Assembly (NCBI RefSeq): GCF_010093125.1
Contig: NZ_NMZQ01000028.1
Span: 1 to 32,015, forward strand
Direction of reading: 5' to 3'
Length of the DNA: 32,015 nucleotides
From: Veillonella sp. R32
GTDB taxonomy: Bacteria > Bacillota > Negativicutes > Veillonellales > Veillonellaceae
Below the pieces are notes generated by a model. The model saw only the letters and a program-made list of their open reading frames with translations. It did no database searches and was not told the origin of the DNA. Position 1 is the first letter of the stretch. Every line of letters begins with the position of its first letter. The position numbers were made by a program, and so were the translations under genes. Below are positions 25,509 through 32,015 of this stretch, piece after piece.

Positions 25509-27446
25509 ATGATTCGAATTGGTATGGGACAAATTGAAGTCATCCCGGGCAACCCAAGAAAAAATAAAGAAACTATTTTACAAGCCATTGCCTATGCTAA
25601 AGCTTTGCGTTTGGATTTATTAATCTTACCCGAATTAGCCCTTAGTGGTTACTTAATTGGCGATGTATGGGATCAACCAGCCTTTGTGAACGAGTGTGTT
25701 ACCATGGGTGAAGACATTATAAAGGCAACCCAAAATATAGCTGTTATTTTTGGCAATGTTGGCGTGGATACTACCAAACACAATGCAGATGGTCGAGTTC
25801 GTAAATACAATGCGATTTTTGCTGCTCAAAATGGCAAGGTCATTGCCCCTCAGGAATCGCCCTATCCCTTTGTCATTAAAACCTTAGACCCTAATTATCG
25901 CTTTTTTAACGAAGCTCGTTACTTTACCAACCTCACTACGGTTGCCTACGAATTACACCGGCCAGTGGAGGAATTATTGGGCCTATTGCCATTTTCGTTT
26001 AAAGGGGAGCCTTTTACAGTAGCTCCTTTGCTCTGTGAAGATAGTTGGGATGAAAATTATTTAATATCACCTACTACAACACTACAAGAAAAAAGTCAGC
26101 TCCTAGAAACACCTATTGATGCGTATATCAATATTTCAGCCTCACCATTTACCTTAGGTAAAAATGAGCGCCGTCATCGTTTATTTCAAACTAGGGCCAA
26201 GGAACTCAATGCCCCCATTTTCTACATCAACTCCATAGGCCTTCAGAATAATGGTAAATCTCTTTGCACCTTTGACGGACAATCCACCGTGTATACAGCG
26301 GAAGGTCAAATAGGCGTACAATTACCTGCTTATGAATCTACTATTCAACCTGTATTACTGGAAAAATTAGCTACTACTTATGAGCCAGTCAATTTATTAG
26401 AGGGACAGCCCGTTAAACGAGAATTGCCCCCACTGCCAGCACCTAATGAAATAGAGCAAATTTATAATACCTTACACTATGGGATACGTAGCTTTTTAAA
26501 ACAAACAGGTATTAAAAAAATTGTCATTGGCGTGTCCGGCGGTATTGACTCCGCATTAAATGCTGCTTTATATGCCACAATCCTTGACCCTAGCCAAATT
26601 TATTTAGTCAACATGCCATCTCGTTTCAACTCCCATGCGACTAAGGACTTAGCGGCTCAACTGGCCCACAATTTAGGCTGCCACTATGCCGTGTGCCCTG
26701 TAGAAGATAGCCTCCAGCTAACAACTAATCAGCTAAGTGAACTAAGCTTTAGCCGTCCCACTGGTGAAACGGAGAGTCTTACCCTTAGTTCCTTTGTCAA
26801 AGAAAATATCCAAGCTCGTGACCGCTCTAGCCGTATTCTAGCTGGTATTGCTGCCGCTGTAGGTGGTGCCTTTACCTGCAACGGGAACAAAACAGAGTTT
26901 ACCATTGGCTACGCCACTTTATATGGTGATTTAGCAGGCTTCCTAGCCGCTACTGGTGATTTATGGAAATACCAAGTATATGGCCTAGCACAATATTTAA
27001 ATACAGTCATCTTTAAACGCCAGGTCATTCCCCAAGGCACGATTGACATCATCCCTAGCGCTGAACTATCTGAAAACCAAGATATTACCAAAGGCCAAGG
27101 TGATCCATTACAATACGAATATCACGACCGATTGTTCCGTGCCTTTATCGAACCTTGGAATCGCCTAAGTCCAGAAGATATTCTCTTAGCTTATAAAGAA
27201 AAACGACTCGTTTCATTACTTGATTTACCGCAACCAATCGAACAGTATTTCAAATCCGCTCACGACTTTATTGCTGATTTAGAACGTTGGTGGAATTTAT
27301 TTAGTGGTATGGCCGTAGCTAAACGAATTCAAAGTCCTCCGGTCATTGTAGTGAGTCGCCGTGCTTATGGTGGCGACTTACAAGAATCCCAAATGAAACC
27401 CTATTATACAGATGCTTACTATTCATTAAAAGCGGAACTTTTATAA
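25509..27446 (+). CDS. nadE: Glutamine-dependent NAD+ synthetase
   Basis: A 645-residue two-domain enzyme that amidates deamido-NAD to NAD using glutamine. The N-terminal nitrilase-type glutaminase domain (1-290) has catalytic Glu42 in LPELALSGY and the cysteine in LLCEDSWDEN. The C-terminal ATP pyrophosphatase domain has GVSGGIDSALNAALY (about 340) and the late block IPSAELSENQ. Length fits the long bacterial/mycobacterial-type enzyme rather than the short ammonia-dependent NadE. AAGGAG lies 5 bases before the ATG. Alone between a repeat-rich gap and a terminator. Confidence 0.95.
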   Translation: MIRIGMGQIEVIPGNPRKNKETILQAIAYAKALRLDLLILPELALSGYLIGDVWDQPAFVNECVTMGEDIIKATQNIAVIFGNVGVDTTKHNADGRVRKYNAIFAAQNGKVIAPQESPYPFVIKTLDPNYRFFNEARYFTNLTTVAYELHRPVEELLGLLPFSFKGEPFTVAPLLCEDSWDENYLISPTTTLQEKSQLLETPIDAYINISASPFTLGKNERRHRLFQTRAKELNAPIFYINSIGLQNNGKSLCTFDGQSTVYTAEGQIGVQLPAYESTIQPVLLEKLATTYEPVNLLEGQPVKRELPPLPAPNEIEQIYNTLHYGIRSFLKQTGIKKIVIGVSGGIDSALNAALYATILDPSQIYLVNMPSRFNSHATKDLAAQLAHNLGCHYAVCPVEDSLQLTTNQLSELSFSRPTGETESLTLSSFVKENIQARDRSSRILAGIAAAVGGAFTCNGNKTEFTIGYATLYGDLAGFLAATGDLWKYQVYGLAQYLNTVIFKRQVIPQGTIDIIPSAELSENQDITKGQGDPLQYEYHDRLFRAFIEPWNRLSPEDILLAYKEKRLVSLLDLPQPIEQYFKSAHDFIADLERWWNLFSGMAVAKRIQSPPVIVVSRRAYGGDLQESQMKPYYTDAYYSLKAELL

Positions 27447-27494
27447 GCTTATAAGGGATCTTATAAATACAGTGTGCTTATAATACTATACTAC

Positions 27495-27538
27495 AAATCC
27501 CCTAATACTAGCCTTAACGCTACTATTAGGGGATTTTT
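27495..27538. terminator. Strong terminator after nadE, likely bidirectional
   Basis: A 13-bp perfect stem AAATCCCCTAATA / TATTAGGGGATTT, extended inward by a TAGC/GCTA pair, followed by TTTTT on the plus strand. It can also act on the minus strand for the converging HAD gene. The DNA just before it has several TTATAAG repeats. Confidence 0.9.
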
Positions 27539-27597
27539 AAATTACTTTTCAATTATTTATAACTTATTATCAGGCTTTTTTAAGCTTATGCTTACAC

Positions 27598-28437
27598 TTA
27601 AATACACTGCAAGGCTTCCACTACTTTTACTTTATCAATAATCGTTTTAACAATACTTTCCAACCGACTATGTTCTTCATAATCAGCAGGAGTAATAAAA
27701 TTAACGCGATTATCTTTCACCAACTTAGTGGCCGAAGCCAACCCAGTTTCATTATCACGATTATATACCGCAATAGATTGTCCGCCATTGACTTTAACCA
27801 ATTTCATACAAGGCACGTCAGTAAGACCATCGCCAATATAAATCATATTGCTAAATGGCACCCGCCGTTTAGCCTCAGGCGTATATTGATTCAATTCTTT
27901 ATCACTGTGAGTGGTAATATCTAACACACCCTTATTGATGCGGAATAAAAACTGCGTTTTCGCTGTATAGTTAACGGCTACCTTCGGCCACTCAATGAGC
28001 CCATTATAATCGTATTTAAACTCACAGGCATAAATCTTCTTAAAATGTTTAGCTATGCTAGTGCCATCAATAATTTCTTTTACCCCGGACGATACAATAT
28101 AATGCTCTACTTCCACACCTTGTGAAGCACCATACGCATTAATCCGGTCAAACCAAGTAGCTACACCAGGGAAAAATTCAATGCCTTTACCAAGACTATT
28201 AAGCGTTTCTCGAGTAATACGTACTTCATGGCGTTGACTCATTTTAACCATCATGAACATATACGCTAAAATACCGTCCATCCCTTCACTATCAGTGAGA
28301 CCATTAGCCTCCTGCCAAAATTCGGCCGGCGTCAGTCCAAGTTCAGGAATAAAACCATATTCTTGCATATCCTTGGTGCAGAGTGTTTTATCAAAGTCAT
28401 ACATTAACGCCACAATAGGCTTCTTTATTTGCTCCAT
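27598..28437 (-). CDS. HAD-superfamily phosphatase-like protein
   Basis: A 279-residue cytosolic protein. Motif I is MYDFDKTLCTKDMQEYG near the N-terminus, and motif IV is YIGDGLTDVPCMKLV late in the chain, with a helical cap between. These are the HAD acid residues needed for phosphate transfer. The substrate cannot be told. The ATG at 28437 has GAGG 6 bases upstream; an ATG 4 codons earlier contains that site. It follows the tannase-like fusion gene by 16 bases and may share its transcript. Confidence 0.85.
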   Translation of the reverse strand: MEQIKKPIVALMYDFDKTLCTKDMQEYGFIPELGLTPAEFWQEANGLTDSEGMDGILAYMFMMVKMSQRHEVRITRETLNSLGKGIEFFPGVATWFDRINAYGASQGVEVEHYIVSSGVKEIIDGTSIAKHFKKIYACEFKYDYNGLIEWPKVAVNYTAKTQFLFRINKGVLDITTHSDKELNQYTPEAKRRVPFSNMIYIGDGLTDVPCMKLVKVNGGQSIAVYNRDNETGLASATKLVKDNRVNFITPADYEEHSRLESIVKTIIDKVKVVEALQCI

Positions 28438-28453
28438 AATTTTCCTCATTCAC

Positions 28454-30376
28454 TTATACAATTTCATCTATCCAATCAAATAAATCAGGCAAATCATAAT
28501 CGCCAGCATGGGCCACACCCCAAGGCATAGCAAAGTTCACTTCATAACCATAATTAGCTAAACGAGTGGCTACAATTAAAGGCACAGCCATAGACGTGTT
28601 ATTATCAATTTCACCATAGCGAATACGCCAATATTTTGAAGTATCCGATGAAGTTGCCGTCATATCTACTGGCGCCATCTTATACGGGTGAATATAATTT
28701 AGTGGATTCATTAGACGAATGATTTCATTAGCAGCTACGCTCGTACCATCCCCATGAATTGCCGCAAATTCTGTAAAATGCTGATTATCTATGGTCGTGG
28801 TACCAAATAAATTATTTTCACCGGTAGAATTATTACGTGCATCAAAAGCACCGGGTGCCTTCATGCGCCCCACTGAAGTATTATAAACGAGCCAATTAAT
28901 ATCAACAATTGTTTCCGGATGCTGAGTATCATACACTAGAAAATCAGCTGTATTTATGTCAGTGCCCTCAGCGTTAGCCTTATTAGCACTATCAATAATA
29001 AAAGATTTAGCATAGGTCATAAAAGAGCCCGTCCCATCCGGCTGTAACGTTAAAGTCTGGCCTTTTACATCCTTAAGTTCTAAGCTATTTACATAAGCAG
29101 AAAAGTTCTTTTTTAATAACTGGCTATATGCCATAGCATCAGCATCTAAGGCTATGGTCTTCCCTTTAGGCATAGATTGATCTGTTACATTAAGCCCTAA
29201 TGCAGGGTCTGGGGGCTCCATTTGACCACCTAAATCAGGCATACCCGTATAACTATTAACGCCATTATACGACCACTCGTAAGCCATATCAGCATGATCT
29301 AAATCTGTTATAGGACAATACGCGGATACTGCATAAATATCAGTACGGCCTTTAGCCGCGCCTAGCTCATTCAAATACGGTGCATACTCAATATTATTTC
29401 CGGTAGCCCCTAAAAGTAGTGAAACAGCGCCACCGGCACTGGTACCATTAGAAATAATGCGATTAGCATTACCTGCCATGCGTTTATCATTGCTATGTAA
29501 ATAGGCTACAGCTGCCTTTAAATCCACAATAACAGCAGGCGCTTTACCGATGTATTCACCAGTTTCGTTAGTATTAGTACGCCCTCTAGTAGCTGGCGCG
29601 GCTACTACTAAACCACGACTCAAAGCATATAAACTTGCATTAGGATTGCCTTCTTTATCAAGAGTTGGTGTAGCTTCACTATGTAATACAGCCCCTGTTA
29701 AGTGTGTGGTATCGCCTACATCAACAGTAAGACCACCAGCCCCAGCATATATCCCCGCCTGACTCGTAACACTCGCATACTGGCTCTGTATATTACCTGA
29801 ATTATAGGCTCCACCAATAGATCCTATACGACCAGTTGGTTGAATAGACACAGACAATCCTGTTTCTTTAGTCTTCGATGTATAATCCTTTTTATCTTGT
29901 ACACTCTGTATCGTTAAGTTTTGCCCCGCCTTAACCATAGCCCTATCGCCCTGTAGCATAGCACCTACTAACGATATATCTCGGCCAGCCTCTACTGAAA
30001 CGTCTTCGTTTGCCTCTACGGTCATAGGCGCATGCGTAACAACTTGACTCACTGTGTTACCACGGCCACGAGATACACTAGCCTCTATCCCCAGTATACC
30101 AGTTGTACCTAAATTAACGCCCAATGAGGCTCCTGAATTTGAACTTCGTTCTTCTATATACTGTGTATTAGTAGCACTCTCTAAAGATACATCCTTAGAG
30201 GCCTGTAATAAGACACTATTTGCCCGTATAGCTTCACTAACGGCCTGAATAGTACCTTTTGTATCATCATCGCTCGTAGCCGTAATGGATATCTGACCCT
30301 CTTTCGAAATGACAGTACCACCCGTATACGTTGCCGAATGGAGTGATTGCGATTGTGATGAAGTATGCGCGCCCAC
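28454..30376 (-). CDS. Fusion: haemagglutinin-repeat fragment joined to tannase-like esterase
   Basis: A 640-residue frame with two unrelated halves. Residues 1 to about 240 are filamentous-haemagglutinin repeat sequence (VEAGRDISLVGAMLQGD, VKAGQNLTIQS, and GDTTHLTGAVLHSEA). From about 245 the sequence is a subtype B tannase-like alpha/beta hydrolase: VVAAPATRGRTN, nucleophile elbow GTSAGG (Ser313), YCPITDLDHADMAYEW, and candidates for the triad Asp591 and His623 (VAHAGDYD). Compared with known tannases about 90-100 N-terminal residues before VVAAP are missing. The start is a GTG at 30376, but the upstream sequence continues in another frame as more haemagglutinin, so this is the 3' part of a broken gene. 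No signal peptide. Probably not expressed as a functional enzyme. Confidence 0.8.
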   Translation of the reverse strand: MGAHTSSQSQSLHSATYTGGTVISKEGQISITATSDDDTKGTIQAVSEAIRANSVLLQASKDVSLESATNTQYIEERSSNSGASLGVNLGTTGILGIEASVSRGRGNTVSQVVTHAPMTVEANEDVSVEAGRDISLVGAMLQGDRAMVKAGQNLTIQSVQDKKDYTSKTKETGLSVSIQPTGRIGSIGGAYNSGNIQSQYASVTSQAGIYAGAGGLTVDVGDTTHLTGAVLHSEATPTLDKEGNPNASLYALSRGLVVAAPATRGRTNTNETGEYIGKAPAVIVDLKAAVAYLHSNDKRMAGNANRIISNGTSAGGAVSLLLGATGNNIEYAPYLNELGAAKGRTDIYAVSAYCPITDLDHADMAYEWSYNGVNSYTGMPDLGGQMEPPDPALGLNVTDQSMPKGKTIALDADAMAYSQLLKKNFSAYVNSLELKDVKGQTLTLQPDGTGSFMTYAKSFIIDSANKANAEGTDINTADFLVYDTQHPETIVDINWLVYNTSVGRMKAPGAFDARNNSTGENNLFGTTTIDNQHFTEFAAIHGDGTSVAANEIIRLMNPLNYIHPYKMAPVDMTATSSDTSKYWRIRYGEIDNNTSMAVPLIVATRLANYGYEVNFAMPWGVAHAGDYDLPDLFDWIDEIV

Positions 30377-30393
30377 ACCAATTTGAAGATGAA

Positions 30394-30927
30394 TTAAATT
30401 GTCTCGCCATACTCTAGCGTACCTAATAATGTATTGTCTCGATGGTTCCCTTGACTAATATAATTACTAGCACTTTGCAATACAGATGGCACCACGCCCC
30501 CTAAACTAACTGTTAATCCGGAGCTAGAACGCTTAGCATAATAATTTTCATCTGCTGTATTATAGGCACCATCTAGAATTACATCTTGTCCCCCAATTAT
30601 AACATCTTGTCCACTCGCTACATTAGTCGTAGTCAAATGAACCGTATCACCTGCCTTAATCTGCGTATTCCCCTTTACGCTCCCAATAGTAGTACCTACT
30701 TGTGTAATATAAGAACCACTTTGTGTATCAGTGGACTTTTGCGTTCCAATCATAAAGCCCATACCAGAACCCATAATCCCAGATTTCTTCACCTTCACAT
30801 CGGCCATAGTGTAATCATATTGCTCAGCCGAATTAGCCCTTATATTACTACCAGCCTCTATGGTCGTCCCTTCTAGGGAGCCAATTTGAGCGGCTGTCAT
30901 AGATACATCACGACCAGCCTGTAACAA
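30394..30927 (-). pseudogene. 5'-truncated, frameshifted haemagglutinin-repeat fragment
   Basis: A 177-residue stretch of filamentous-haemagglutinin type (LLQAGRDVSMTAAQIGSLEG, IKAGDTVHLTTTNVASGQD, SSGLTVSLGGV). It starts at TTG 30927 in mid-repeat, with a stop a few codons upstream and no signal or TPS domain. It ends at 30394 because of a frame change: omitting the extra GA in GGCGAGACAAT (30401-30405) makes the frame run through DNLIHLQIG into the fusion gene downstream. It is therefore one continuous relic, 30927 to 28454. The 5' breakpoint lies just upstream of 30927. Confidence 0.8.
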
Positions 30928-31004
30928 TAAATATACTTCTTAATAACTAAAAAATAACGGGCTTCAACGAATATGCAATGTTATATTGAAAATTAAATCT
31001 AGCC

Positions 31005-31469
31005 TTAAATATTACTCCTAGCAAAAAAATTATTATAATAAAATATCACCAACCAATCATTTTCAAATTCTTCTTTACCTGTAATCTTACTTTTTTTCAT
31101 TATTGGTCCTGCTATAAAGCCATAATTGTCATTATACGCTCTAAATCCATAGTAATTTCTATCTACTTTACTAATCGTCCACCCCATCCGCTCAAACTGT
31201 TTATTTAATTCATTTAATATTATATCTGGAGAGTCATTAGTATGTACTATAAAGCTTATTTTCTTCTCAATCTGCAAATAACCTTTAACTTTCATTTCAC
31301 TATGCTCATATTTTTGAACAAACTCTATTTGTTCTGCTGCCTGCTTCAAGAGTTCCACTCTCTGATTAATATAAGAATAAAAAACAATTTGATACAAGCA
31401 TCCCAATAAAAATACAGAAATTAAAACACCTCCATATATATACCCTAATTTACGAATAAATTTTCTCAT
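31005..31469 (-). CDS. Small membrane-anchored protein, possible immunity protein
   Basis: A 154-residue unrecognised protein. An N-terminal basic segment (MRKFIRK) and one hydrophobic helix (about 11-30, GGVLISVFLLGCLYQIVF) are followed by a soluble domain with QIEKKISFIVHTND and FERMGWTISKVDRNYYGF. LLGC could be a lipobox, but hydrophobic residues after the Cys favour a simple anchor. The ATG at 31469 has AAGGAG 9 bases upstream. It lies 22 bases after the end of a large exoprotein gene, the position where CDI-type immunity genes are found. That role is inferred from position only. Base composition is more AT-rich than the core genes. Confidence 0.65.
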   Translation of the reverse strand: MRKFIRKLGYIYGGVLISVFLLGCLYQIVFYSYINQRVELLKQAAEQIEFVQKYEHSEMKVKGYLQIEKKISFIVHTNDSPDIILNELNKQFERMGWTISKVDRNYYGFRAYNDNYGFIAGPIMKKSKITGKEEFENDWLVIFYYNNFFARSNI

Positions 31470-31491
31470 TTTATAAATCTCCTTCAACTTA

Positions 31492-32015
31492 TTAATAATA
31501 ATTATTATTAATATTTCCAATATACCATGTATAGCCAAATTCAACACTTAATTCTGCATTAGCACCGGCATTTAATTCAGAAATTATCCCCGCCTGAGAT
31601 AAACTAATATTACCTCCTATAACGCCTCTTGCTGTCCCCGCTCCATAAAAACCTTCCATTGCACTTATATAGTTCTCACTTATCGAACTTATCGATGATG
31701 GTAAATACCCCTTACTAATACTCCCTGGCAATCCTGCTGTAACCCCTGGAGCCAATGCTAACGAACCATATACATTGCCAAATTTATCCACGATAGCAAC
31801 ACCTGCAAGAGTTTCCACAATTGGGGTGCTAATAGAAATAGATATATAGTCAGAAGACATACTAGTTATTACCTCAGGATGATCTTTCAACAATACTTTC
31901 ACTGCATAAATAACTTCATTTGCAGCCTTTTGTTTATTATTCCAAATAAGTTGTTGTAATTCATTATAATTACCAATTCTATCTTTCGTTCTATCATCCC
32001 AACCAGAATATTGTT
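31492..32015 (-). CDS. C-terminal end of a large exoprotein or polymorphic toxin (partial)
   Basis: The last 173 codons of a gene that runs off the right edge; the frame is open to the window end with no start needed at the internal GTG (31902). Residues near the edge are polar and helical (ELQQLIWNNKQKAANEVIY). The rest is Gly/Ser/Ile-rich, with alternating hydrophobic strands (VAIVDKFGNVYGSLALAPG, VTAGLPGSISKGYL, GVIGGNISLSQAG) and ends AELSVEFGYTWYIGNI. This style resembles C-terminal modules of haemagglutinin-type secreted proteins in Negativicutes. Whether it is a toxin domain is not shown. The gene is followed closely by a small membrane protein. Confidence 0.6.
   Translation of the reverse strand, partial: QYSGWDDRTKDRIGNYNELQQLIWNNKQKAANEVIYAVKVLLKDHPEVITSMSSDYISISISTPIVETLAGVAIVDKFGNVYGSLALAPGVTAGLPGSISKGYLPSSISSISENYISAMEGFYGAGTARGVIGGNISLSQAGIISELNAGANAELSVEFGYTWYIGNINNNYY

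Noticed and set aside
28253-28483. Small plus-strand frame across the HAD start
   Set aside because: No start signal and antisense to the conserved HAD motif I region.
1-32015. CRISPR array, tRNA or rRNA genes, complete insertion sequence
   Set aside because: No regular spaced repeats, no cloverleaf or rRNA-like sequence, and no transposase or terminal inverted repeats were seen when reading through; absence by eye is not proof.

Overview
The window is an AT-rich chromosomal segment from a low-GC bacterium, most probably a diderm Firmicute of the Negativicutes and, by gene order and protein style, Veillonella or a close relative. Two things support this. The core genes follow Firmicute order (phoH-ybeY-era; rplS-rbgA-rnhB-yraN-comM-dprA-topA-trmFO-hslV-hslU). 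The right end carries filamentous-haemagglutinin-type exoprotein sequence of the kind secreted by outer-membrane bacteria. The genus call is inference; no database was consulted.

Layout, left to right. (1) About 1-1450: a minus-strand pair encoding a membrane-anchored flavodoxin and a ferric-reductase-like haem membrane protein, with a promoter whose 19-bp spacer and dyad look like a MerR-family target. A short plus-strand coding remnant and a bidirectional terminator follow. (2) About 1744-10626: a tight minus-strand run, transcribed yraN, comM, dprA, topA, trmFO, hslV, hslU, covering DNA uptake and processing, topology, tRNA modification and proteolysis. dprA is split by a frame change at a run of seven A. 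(3) About 10957-13500: rplS, with its own promoter and terminator, then rbgA and rnhB (ribosome assembly and RNase HII). (4) About 13527-16461: glyQ-glyS behind a near-consensus promoter. (5) About 16575-23920: a long minus-strand operon of two radical SAM proteins, phoH, ybeY, era, a CorC/HlyC-type membrane protein and recO. (6) About 24173-27446: on the plus strand, divergent from the radical SAM operon, an MFS exporter and glutamine-dependent NAD synthetase, closed by a strong terminator. (7) About 27598-32015: a minus-strand accessory region with the carboxy end of a large secreted protein (cut by the window edge), a small membrane-anchored protein placed like an immunity gene, a 5'-truncated and frameshifted haemagglutinin fragment whose tail is fused to a tannase-like hydrolase, and a HAD phosphatase.

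Most of the window is conserved housekeeping. The parts that merit attention are the decayed and recombined exoprotein locus at the right end, the split dprA, the unusual start of the CorC-like gene, the MerR-type promoter of the flavodoxin pair, and short degenerate tandem repeats that recur in several intergenic gaps. I saw no rRNA, tRNA, CRISPR array or complete insertion sequence.
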